Below, piece by piece: positions 52,015-59,875 of a stretch of 64,000 nt of DNA (within the stretch, counting starts at the first letter, position 1; every line of letters starts with the position of its first letter). Origin of the DNA: DMER64 sp964542305 (GTDB lineage Bacteria > Bacteroidota > Bacteroidia > Bacteroidales > UBA932); assembly GCA_964542305.1 (NCBI GenBank), contig CAZITX010000012.1:1-64000 (forward strand), in the 5' to 3' direction. The position numbers and the translations under genes are program-made. The notes beneath the pieces were generated by a model. The model had not been told where the DNA came from and searched no databases. It was given only the letters and a program-made list of their open reading frames with translations.

Positions 52015-53835
52015 ATGAAATTTAAAAACATAGGCGATTTAGTCAATCAGGTAAATACTTCCTTGGGTGAGTTCTGCAATGAATTTGGTCTGAAGCGAAA
52101 AGAACTTGCTGGTTTAGGTAAAGTACCTAAAAGAGGAATATTGTTCAAATATGAGGATGAAAAGAGAGATTGGGCAATTAATGAAGGTGGAGGTACAGAG
52201 GTTCAATATCACATTGCTTTTAATGAAGATGATGAAGAAATCAGATATGGTTTAGGCTTCAATACCCAAACGGTTCAATTTAAATATGATATGTCCACGG
52301 TTGAATACATGCAACCTTATATGTTTGGATTTCTAAAAAATGAAAAAAGTATAAGAGAACTTTTACCAGATTATGGATTTGTCTATGGGGATATTCAGCA
52401 GCTTAAAAATCCGCAGCACAATCAATATACACTTTTTGGAAAAAGTGTAAGAGTGGAGAATAAAGGTGGTGATTATTTTATTGAAGATATTGTCTTTGAC
52501 AGCATTATATCAGATTTAAAAAAACAATTTCAACCATACCAAATCATCTTTTCAAATAAAAACAACTTTAATAAGGTGGCTATGAATAATCAAAATATAA
52601 TTGATGCATTGATACATAAAGGTCAAATCGTCTTGCAAGGCCCTCCGGGAACAGGGAAAACATTCACTGCGAAAGACATTGCAGAGCAGTTGCTTTTTTC
52701 AAAAGTATCAGAAGATAAAAAACAACAAAAGAATCTTCTTGAAAGTACTGACCAATTTAAGTTAATTCAATTTCATCCGGCATATTCCTATGAGGACTTT
52801 GTGCGAGGCATTGTGGCTGAAAGTAAAGGCGAGGCAATTGAATATAAAACTAAGAATAAAATACTTGCAGAATTTGCCAAGACAGCATACACCAATTATA
52901 TCAATAGTAGCAAAGCTCCAACAGTGTATTCAAAAGAAAAGTGGATTGAAACTCAGTTTTCCCTTTTTGTTGATGATATTGAAGAGAAACTCGAATCGGA
53001 AGAAAAAATAGAATTGACAAAAAAGGTTTCAATTTTTGATACAGATACCGATGCATTCCGATATAAAGGGCAAGAAGGTTGGGTGAAAAATGGCAACAGA
53101 ATGTTGTTCTCAGATATTATAAAAGCATATTTTGACGAAAACAAAACTAGACAAGACATAAAAAAGAACACAAATTTATCAGGTCTGGCGCATCATCACG
53201 CAAGCTATTACATAAGAGTATTAGATTTATTTAAAGAGTTTCTGAAAGACAAAAACCTTGTTTATACTGAAACTCAAAGTCAAAATGAAGCCCTTAAATC
53301 TTTTGTGCTTATTGTTGATGAAATTAATCGTGCCAATCTCCCTGCTGTTTTGGGTGAGTTAATTTATGCCTTGGAATACAGAGGAGAGAAAGTAGAAAGT
53401 ATGTATGCAACAATTGAAGAAGGCAATACATTAATTTTACCTCCCAATCTTTATATTATTGGCACAATGAACACGTCCGACCGCAGTGTAGGACATATAG
53501 ATTATGCCATTCGTAGAAGATTTGCGTTTATTGAAATTTTACCAAAAGTGTTAGAAGGAGATTTCTTTGAATTAGAATTATTCAAGCAAGTTTCAGCTCT
53601 TTTTATTCAAAACTTTGATGAATATGTTGGAGATAATACCGTTGAATTAAAACTCTCTGAGCATTTGTCAGAAGAGTTCAGACCAGAAGATGTTTGGCTG
53701 GGGCATAGCTACTTTATAAAAGGCGAAGGAGATTTTTCGCTTAGGAAGAAATATGAAATCGTTCCAATTTTAAAAGAGTATGTAAAGGATGGTATCCTCA
53801 AACAAAGTGCAGAACCAATTATTAACGCATTGTAA
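52015..53835 (+). CDS. mcrB: McrB-type AAA+ GTPase of a modification-dependent restriction system
   Basis: The protein has 606 residues. The AAA+ domain (about 195-600) has Walker A GPPGTGKTF (from G209), Walker B LIVDEINRANLP (D435, E436) and the McrB signature MNTSDRS (485-491), which replaces sensor 1 and marks the GTP-using branch. FHPAYSYEDFVRGI is another family mark. The N-terminal 190 residues have no DUF3578 or EVE/YTH motif that I can see; they should hold the DNA-recognition module (DWAINEGGGTEVQYHIAF). A long insert (about 290-420) lies between Walker A and B. It pairs with the McrC gene 2 bp downstream. Confidence 0.9.
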   Translation: MKFKNIGDLVNQVNTSLGEFCNEFGLKRKELAGLGKVPKRGILFKYEDEKRDWAINEGGGTEVQYHIAFNEDDEEIRYGLGFNTQTVQFKYDMSTVEYMQPYMFGFLKNEKSIRELLPDYGFVYGDIQQLKNPQHNQYTLFGKSVRVENKGGDYFIEDIVFDSIISDLKKQFQPYQIIFSNKNNFNKVAMNNQNIIDALIHKGQIVLQGPPGTGKTFTAKDIAEQLLFSKVSEDKKQQKNLLESTDQFKLIQFHPAYSYEDFVRGIVAESKGEAIEYKTKNKILAEFAKTAYTNYINSSKAPTVYSKEKWIETQFSLFVDDIEEKLESEEKIELTKKVSIFDTDTDAFRYKGQEGWVKNGNRMLFSDIIKAYFDENKTRQDIKKNTNLSGLAHHHASYYIRVLDLFKEFLKDKNLVYTETQSQNEALKSFVLIVDEINRANLPAVLGELIYALEYRGEKVESMYATIEEGNTLILPPNLYIIGTMNTSDRSVGHIDYAIRRRFAFIEILPKVLEGDFFELELFKQVSALFIQNFDEYVGDNTVELKLSEHLSEEFRPEDVWLGHSYFIKGEGDFSLRKKYEIVPILKEYVKDGILKQSAEPIINAL

Positions 53836-53837
53836 AA

Positions 53838-55142
53838 ATGATAGTACTTAGCGAACAATATGGGTATAAAAATCCAAAGTCAATTGAAAATATTGAACGC
53901 TTTGCTGCCGCATTAAAAAATCAGCCTTACAGCAAAACAATTCAGCGTGGTGAAAATAAAGCATATTGCTTTAACATACTCCATACAGCGGATGAAATAA
54001 ATTCGTACCGTTTTGAAACTTCTTATTTTGTGGGAGTTGATTGGATTGTAGAAAATGAATTGCCCATTTATGTAAAGCCAAAACTGGACGATGATACTTC
54101 GGAGGTGAATTATGTAAAAATGCTTTTTGATATTTTAAAAGAACCTGAAAACTATCATCACTTAGACCAACTCTGTGAAATCAATTTTGAAAAGCCAAGT
54201 ATTGCCATTGAGCAAAAACATGATTTATTAACTCCTTTGCTCCTGATACAATACATAAATATCCTGAAAAAAATTATTCAAAAAGGGCTAAAAAAATCGT
54301 ATTATACTGTTACCAAAAATTTGAATGCCAAAATAAAAGGCAAAATATTGATAAACGAAACCATAAAAAAAAATCATTTCAATAATAAAATGCTGTTTAA
54401 TTACTGCCAATACACTGAGTTTGGTATAAATAGCATTGAAAATAAAATATTGAAAAAGGCATTAGCATTTTCAATTGCTGCAATGCAAAACATTAGAGGA
54501 ATTGATATTTCATCATTAAGCGGTTTGGTTAATTACATACAACCTGCATTTGTAAATGTTGATAATGAAGTAAATATTGAAGAACTGAAGAGTATAAAAC
54601 CCAACAAACTTTACAAGGAATATGAACAGGCTTTGAAATTTGCTAGGCATATATTGAAACGCTATGGTTATAATATTTCATCGGCTAATTCAACAGTTAT
54701 TAATACACCACCATTCTGGATTGATATGAGTAAACTGTTTGAGTTGTATGTTTTTTCTAAACTAAAAGAACGATTTACGAAGCACAAAGAAGTTACCTAT
54801 CATAAAACATTCAATTATTTAGAACCTGATTTTATTGTTAAAACCAATGATGGCGTAACTAAAATGGTTGTCGATGCCAAATATAAGCCACAATATCAGG
54901 ATGGAAAGATAAACATTGAAGACATTAGACAAATAAGTGGTTATGCAAGGCTTAAAAAGGTATATAATTTTTTAAATTTTGAGGATGACAAGATAATTGA
55001 TTGTCTTGTCATTTATTCAAATCAAAATGCTAATAGGAAAGATTTTAAAGGCGAAAATTTCAAACTTGAAGAAGAGAAAGAATATAACAGATTTTTCAAA
55101 ATTGGAATTGAATTGCCCAAAAAAGAAATGCAGAAAATTTAA
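53838..55142 (+). CDS. mcrC: McrC-type nuclease subunit
   Basis: The protein has 434 residues. The N-terminal half is the McrB-binding, beta-rich part (YFVGVDWIVENELPIYVKPK). The C-terminal nuclease has the PD-(D/E)xK core: P-D331 in LEPDFIVKT and D346-A-K348 in VVDAKYK. FWIDMSKLFELYVFSKL is the usual helix before it. McrC stimulates McrB GTP hydrolysis and cuts DNA. The block closes with the inverted-repeat site that begins 103 bp after the stop. Confidence 0.9.
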   Translation: MIVLSEQYGYKNPKSIENIERFAAALKNQPYSKTIQRGENKAYCFNILHTADEINSYRFETSYFVGVDWIVENELPIYVKPKLDDDTSEVNYVKMLFDILKEPENYHHLDQLCEINFEKPSIAIEQKHDLLTPLLLIQYINILKKIIQKGLKKSYYTVTKNLNAKIKGKILINETIKKNHFNNKMLFNYCQYTEFGINSIENKILKKALAFSIAAMQNIRGIDISSLSGLVNYIQPAFVNVDNEVNIEELKSIKPNKLYKEYEQALKFARHILKRYGYNISSANSTVINTPPFWIDMSKLFELYVFSKLKERFTKHKEVTYHKTFNYLEPDFIVKTNDGVTKMVVDAKYKPQYQDGKINIEDIRQISGYARLKKVYNFLNFEDDKIIDCLVIYSNQNANRKDFKGENFKLEEEKEYNRFFKIGIELPKKEMQKI

Positions 55143-55244
55143 AGCTAAAAAACGCTGACACTCGTGCCGACTGAAAAGAAAAATGATAATGACACGGAAA
55201 TTAAATAATGACAATGGTTTACTAGACTGGAAGACAGAACACCA

Positions 55245-55378
55245 GGCGGTAACAGCGTGTATAGTGCATTTGGCGGATAGTGCAAGTTTCAAGGACAGTG
55301 CATTTAATAAACTTTATAGCGGTTTGACAGTTTTGTGCTTCGAATCGCCAAACGACACCATACACGCGGAACGTTATC
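55245..55378. repeat. attC-like site 2 (imperfect 134-bp inverted repeat)
   Basis: The left arm 55245-55277 begins GGCGGTAACAGCGTGTATAG; the right arm 55345-55378 contains CGCCAAACGACACCATACAC and ends in GTTATC. The arms pair over GCGTGTAT/ATACACG and TTGGCG/CGCCAA. The left core (GGCGGTAAC) matches site 1's right core, while this site's right core (GTTATC) differs and matches the left core of site 3. The 55143-55415 gap holds only this site; a small open frame across it is not supported. Confidence 0.75.
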
Positions 55379-55415
55379 ATGCATTAATTGATCAACAGAA
55401 AAGAAATGTATTTAT

Positions 55416-56408
55416 ATGAAAGAGTCTGCTATTCAAATTTACAGATTAGATAATGGAGCGACAGAGATTGAGGTAAAACTTGATCAAGATACTATTTGGC
55501 TTTCTCAAAAACAGATAGCAGAGTTGTTTGATAAAGACTCTGATACCATAGGTCTACATTTAAAAAATATATATAGCACCGGTGAACTTGAAGAATTTTC
55601 AACTACCGAGGATTACTCGGTAGTTCAAAAAGAGGGCACTCGAAATGTAAGAAGAAAAATTAAACATTATAATCTTGATGCAATAATTTCAGTAGGTTAC
55701 AGAGTAAATTCCATAAGGGGTACTCAATTCAGAATATGGGCAAACAAGATCTTAAAGGATTATCTTATTCAAGGTTACTCTATAAATGAAAGAGCATTAA
55801 AGAGACAAAACGAGCAGTTATCAGAACTTCAAAAAACTATCAAGATATTAAGTTCTGCCATACAGAGTAAGGAACTGACATCCGATGAGAGTAAAGGTTT
55901 GTTGAGCATAATATCTGACTACTCTTATGCGTTGGATATATTGGACAAATATGATTATCATTCTCTATCTATAACCAATACTTCGGGAAAAGAGATTTAC
56001 AGAATAACATACACCGAGGCAATAGATCAAATAAATCTTGTGCGAAAAGCATATGGCAATAGTGAACTATTTGGCAGAGAAAAAGATGAATCGTTTAAAA
56101 GCTCTATTTCTATTATCTTTCAGACATTCGACAGTAAAGATCTATATCCTAGCATAGAAGAAAAGGCCGCTCATCTTCTATATTTTATTACTAAAAACCA
56201 TTCATTCACTGACGGTAATAAAAGAATAGCCGCATTTATGTTTCTTTACTTTCTTTCAAAAAACGGTATTTTATATGACAGTTATGGTAGGAAAAGAATA
56301 GCGGACAATACCCTAGTCGCTTTGACATTGATGATAGCTGTCAGCAAACAGGAAGAGATGGATGTAATGATAAAGGTTATTGTAAATTTGATAAATACAA
56401 GGAATTAA
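55416..56408 (+). CDS. RhuM-like protein fused to a Fic/Doc domain
   Basis: The protein has 330 residues. The N-terminus (about 1-120) is a RhuM/virulence-protein domain (LDQDTIWLSQKQIAELF, YNLDAIISVGYRVNS, GTQFRIWANKILKDYL), which looks like a DNA-binding winged fold. A helical link leads to a Fic/Doc domain with the active-site motif KNHSFTDGNKRIAAF (about 265-279), where the histidine is catalytic and N-K-R binds the nucleotide phosphates. Such fusions usually act as AMP- or phosphate-transferring toxins or regulators. It is the only gene in a 1.09-kb block. Confidence 0.88.
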   Translation: MKESAIQIYRLDNGATEIEVKLDQDTIWLSQKQIAELFDKDSDTIGLHLKNIYSTGELEEFSTTEDYSVVQKEGTRNVRRKIKHYNLDAIISVGYRVNSIRGTQFRIWANKILKDYLIQGYSINERALKRQNEQLSELQKTIKILSSAIQSKELTSDESKGLLSIISDYSYALDILDKYDYHSLSITNTSGKEIYRITYTEAIDQINLVRKAYGNSELFGREKDESFKSSISIIFQTFDSKDLYPSIEEKAAHLLYFITKNHSFTDGNKRIAAFMFLYFLSKNGILYDSYGRKRIADNTLVALTLMIAVSKQEEMDVMIKVIVNLINTRN

Positions 56409-56412
56409 CGCA

Positions 56413-56467
56413 GGATAACACGCGTTAAATCCAATTAAAACTGGATTTTACCGCGAGATCGTTAGGC
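56413..56467. repeat. attC-like site 3 (short, 55 bp)
   Basis: CGCGTTAAATCCA (56421-56433) pairs with TGGATTTTACCGCG (56442-56455) with a bulge and one mismatch. The left core GATAAC (56414-56419) complements site 2's right core GTTATC. The right core GTTAGGC (56461-56467) fits the integron core consensus GTTRRRY exactly. The remaining 56468-56613 shows no gene. Confidence 0.7.
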
Positions 56468-56613
56468 AACATGCTAAAAGAGCCAACGCACATTCAAGCA
56501 CATTTGGTTTTTGCCGACACACAGGCAAACGCTGAAAAACCAAAAGAGCTTGAATTTAGCCAACGCTCGACAAAAGAAATATAAATTTGAACACAAAAAT
56601 TAAAAGATAAATA

Positions 56614-58818
56614 ATGTCAGAAGACCAAAAGAAATTACTTGAAAGCCAACTATGGACAATTGCAGATTTGCTCAGAGGTAAAATCAGCCCAGACGATTAC
56701 CGAGATTACATTCTAGGCTTTATTTTTTACAAGTATCTTTCAGAGAAGCAAACACTTTACGCCAATGAACTGCTTGTAGGTGAAGCGGTAACAGACTACA
56801 AAACAGTAATAGACAAAGAAACATTAGATGCCATCAAAGAAGAGTCTTTGCTAAAGTTGGGATACTTCCTAGAACCTTCTCAGCTTTTTTCAGTAATTGC
56901 AGCCAAAGGAAATGCAGACACGGAAAGCGAAAGCAACTACATTCTTGAAGACCTGAAAGCAGTCCTAAACCACATTGAGCAAAGCACAATGGGTACAGAA
57001 TCAGAAGAGGACTTTAATGCACTGTTTGAAGACCTGGATTTGAATTCCACCAAAATTGGTAGAACCGTTGGTGCGAGAAATGAAATCATTGTAAAAATCC
57101 TGAATTACCTTGATAAGATTGATTTCAAACTAGAAGAAATTGAATCGGATGTATTGGGTGATGCCTACGAATACTTGATTGCAAAATTTGCAGCAGGTGC
57201 AGGAAAAACAGCAGGCGAATTTTATACCCCACAACAGGTTTCAAAAATTCTAGCGAAGATTGTTACCACCGGAAAATCAAAATTAAAATCAGTGTATGAC
57301 CCCACTTGTGGTTCGGGGTCTTTGCTCTTGCGAGTAGCCAAAGAAGCAGATGTAAGCGAGTTTTACGGACAAGAATTAGGACGAACCACTTACAACCTTG
57401 CCCGAATGAACATGATTTTACACGATGTTCATTACCGCAATTTCAATATTGAGCAAGAAGATACTTTAGAAAACCCGCAACATTTAGATAAACGTTTTGA
57501 AGCGGTAGTAGCCAATCCACCTTTTTCTGCTCATTGGAAAAGTGATGCCAACCCCTTATTCAGTACAGACGAACGCTTCAGCCAGTACGGACGATTGGCA
57601 CCCAGAACGAAAGCCGATTACGCTTTCCTGACCCACATGCTTTACCAGTTGGCAGACCATGGTATTATGGCAAGCGTATTTCCGCATGGGGTATTGTTTA
57701 GAGGAGCCGCCGAAGGCCATATTAGGGAGTACATCATCAAAGAAATGAATGCCTTGGATGCCGTGATTGGGTTGCCGGCCGATATTTTCTACGGAACCTC
57801 TATTCCAACTTGTATCATGGTGTTGAAAAAATGTCGTGAGGTAGATGATAACATTGTCTTTATTGATGCCAGTGGAGATAACTATTTCAAAAAAGAAGGC
57901 AATCAAAACGTACTTCGTAATGAAGATGTAGATCGTATCGTAAACACTTATCGCAACCGTGAAACCATTGAAAAGTATAGTTATGTAGCCACATTGGCGG
58001 AAATTGCTGAAAACGAGTATAATCTTAATATACCACGTTATGTTGATACTTATGAGGAAGAAACATTAAGGCCATTAAACGTGCTTTCAGAAAGTCTTGA
58101 TACTATAGCTCAGGAATTAGAGGAAGTAAACCAAAGGATTCAAGATAGTTGCCAACATTTAAATATTCCATTTCCAAGTAGCGTAAATAGAAACCTTTTA
58201 CTAGAATATAAAAAATCTGTTCAACGAGACCTATTTAATCAAGTAATAAGATTCCAAACGGAAAATGGAGAAAACCATCCTGATTGGCAAAATTATATTT
58301 TACAAGATATCGGAACTACTTACAATGGTTTAACAGGAAAAACAAAAGAAAATTTTGGTGAAGGTTTACCTTACATACAATACAAACAGATTTTTGACAA
58401 GAGTTATATAGATACGTCAAAATGTGAATTTGTTGAAATCCTAGAAGATGAGAATCAAAACAGAGTTCAATATGGCGATATTTTCTTTACAACTTCTTCT
58501 GAAACAATATTAGAAGTTGGGTTTGCATCTGTACTATTAGCTGAGGTTGGTGAAATGTATCTAAATAGCTTTTGTTTTGGATACCGTCTAAATTCATTTG
58601 ATATACTAGACCCAAACTTTGCTCAATATCTTTTTCGTAATGATGAACTAAGAAGGAAAATTGTGCGACTAGGCCAAGGTAGTACTAGGTACAATATATC
58701 TAAAGTACAATTGATGAAAATTGATACACTTCTACCATCTATTCCTGAACAGAATCAAATATCTTCTTTCCTTAATTCCATTGATAGAAAGATTGAATTG
58801 ATAAGCAATGAATTTTAG
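56614..58818 (+). CDS. hsdM: Type I restriction-modification HsdM-HsdS fusion with a single target-recognition domain
   Basis: The protein has 734 residues. Residues 1-490 are an N6-adenine methyltransferase: N-terminal helical bundle (DDYRDYILGFIFYKYLS), GEFYTPQQVS, SAM motif DPTCGSGSLLLR (229-240) and catalytic NPPF (301-304). From about 490 a coiled coil leads to HsdS sequence: residues 530-555 match the spacer helix that normally follows the first recognition domain, and 556-734 are one recognition domain (TTYNGLTGKTKENFG, PYIQYKQIF) ending in a second conserved helix (PEQNQISSFLNSIDRKIE). No separate hsdS gene follows. I infer a dimer that reads a palindromic or repeated half-site. Confidence 0.9.
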   Translation: MSEDQKKLLESQLWTIADLLRGKISPDDYRDYILGFIFYKYLSEKQTLYANELLVGEAVTDYKTVIDKETLDAIKEESLLKLGYFLEPSQLFSVIAAKGNADTESESNYILEDLKAVLNHIEQSTMGTESEEDFNALFEDLDLNSTKIGRTVGARNEIIVKILNYLDKIDFKLEEIESDVLGDAYEYLIAKFAAGAGKTAGEFYTPQQVSKILAKIVTTGKSKLKSVYDPTCGSGSLLLRVAKEADVSEFYGQELGRTTYNLARMNMILHDVHYRNFNIEQEDTLENPQHLDKRFEAVVANPPFSAHWKSDANPLFSTDERFSQYGRLAPRTKADYAFLTHMLYQLADHGIMASVFPHGVLFRGAAEGHIREYIIKEMNALDAVIGLPADIFYGTSIPTCIMVLKKCREVDDNIVFIDASGDNYFKKEGNQNVLRNEDVDRIVNTYRNRETIEKYSYVATLAEIAENEYNLNIPRYVDTYEEETLRPLNVLSESLDTIAQELEEVNQRIQDSCQHLNIPFPSSVNRNLLLEYKKSVQRDLFNQVIRFQTENGENHPDWQNYILQDIGTTYNGLTGKTKENFGEGLPYIQYKQIFDKSYIDTSKCEFVEILEDENQNRVQYGDIFFTTSSETILEVGFASVLLAEVGEMYLNSFCFGYRLNSFDILDPNFAQYLFRNDELRRKIVRLGQGSTRYNISKVQLMKIDTLLPSIPEQNQISSFLNSIDRKIELISNEF

Positions 58819-58822
58819 TTAA

Positions 58823-59875
58823 ATGGAGAAAGTTCGAGAAATAATATCTGCCAATTTATTAAAGCACTCACAATTTGAAGAGTATTTTAAAATAATTGAG
58901 ATAATCGAAGAGCATACATTTCTTAACCCAGATGTCTGTATTGAAAGCTGTAAAGCCCTAGTAGAAGGTATTTCAAAAACAATCTTAATTAATCTTGATA
59001 ATACAAAGACTACCGATAACATTGATAAAGATGACTTGCCTAAGCTTTTTAAAGACGCAATGCGCAAGTTATCAGAGGAATGTGAGGATTTAGAAGGTGA
59101 TTTTGCCGCTCGTTTTTCTGCTATAATTCAAGTGATTGCCGAAATAAGAAATAAGCGTAGCGATATCTCACATGGTAGAATGGCACCAAAATTTATTTTC
59201 AGTTCTTCTAAATTAGCTTCTACAGTTGTCAATATGACTGATAGTATGTTGGAGTATATCTTAGAGCATTATTTCAGCATCGACCATTATAAAGACGGCA
59301 TTTTAGATTACAATTCGGAGCAAATGGAAGCTTATAATGATTGGTTGGATGAAAGCGTTGATTTTCCCATTAAAAAAGCTAGATATAGTAAGCTTCTTTA
59401 TGAAAATGATTATGACGAATATGAAAGTAGATACTCAGATGAATATTTGAAATCTAAAGAAGAAGATGAAGATGAAATTGAACATAAAGAAGCCGTTGCA
59501 GTAATTGAGGAAAAAGAAACTATTGAAACAATCGACCCTGCAACCCAAGAACAACCAGTAGCTATTCCAGTTGAGGAGCAAGAAGAAAAGCAGGTAGAGA
59601 AACTAGTTTCTGACTTTGATGAAGAAACCTTTTGGTCTGAGTTTAGAAATCAAGCACTTCAAGAATTTGCAGAGGCAGAAAATTTAAAAAGTGAAGAATT
59701 AAAAGAAGTGGTTAATGAATATCTATTCAGTGAAAAACCACCATTACGTGACGATGTTGCTAAAACAATGAACGAAAGACCGAAATTGTCAGAGTTCAAA
59801 ACGATAGTTCCAAGTTTGACAGATAGAATTATGGCTTTTGCCAATGACTTAAAAAATCCAGAAGCAGAAGCATGA
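58823..59875 (+). CDS. Abi_C/HEPN-like protein with an HsdR C-terminal docking domain
   Basis: The protein has 350 residues in three parts. Residues 1-150 are helical and resemble an abortive-infection C-terminal (Abi_C) domain: FLNPDVCIESCKALVEGISK and then EIRNKRSDISHGRM, where R112-SDIS-H117 fits the R-x4-6-H motif of HEPN ribonucleases. Residues about 194-262 are an acidic, low-complexity linker. Residues about 264-343 align with the last 80 or so residues of the HsdR encoded next door; shared features are FW/YW-x-E-x-R, YLFSEKPPLRDDV against YLFTEKKPLRDDV, NERP against NKRP, and TDRI against TNKI. In HsdR this end binds the methylase core. The start is 4 bp after hsdMS, and the end overlaps hsdR (ATGA). 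Function is inferred, not known. Confidence 0.75.
   Translation: MEKVREIISANLLKHSQFEEYFKIIEIIEEHTFLNPDVCIESCKALVEGISKTILINLDNTKTTDNIDKDDLPKLFKDAMRKLSEECEDLEGDFAARFSAIIQVIAEIRNKRSDISHGRMAPKFIFSSSKLASTVVNMTDSMLEYILEHYFSIDHYKDGILDYNSEQMEAYNDWLDESVDFPIKKARYSKLLYENDYDEYESRYSDEYLKSKEEDEDEIEHKEAVAVIEEKETIETIDPATQEQPVAIPVEEQEEKQVEKLVSDFDEETFWSEFRNQALQEFAEAENLKSEELKEVVNEYLFSEKPPLRDDVAKTMNERPKLSEFKTIVPSLTDRIMAFANDLKNPEAEA

Noticed and set aside
55183..55419. A 78-residue + strand frame between mcrC and the Fic gene.
   Set aside because: It lies across the inverted-repeat site 2 and has no recognisable domain; the site explains the sequence better.
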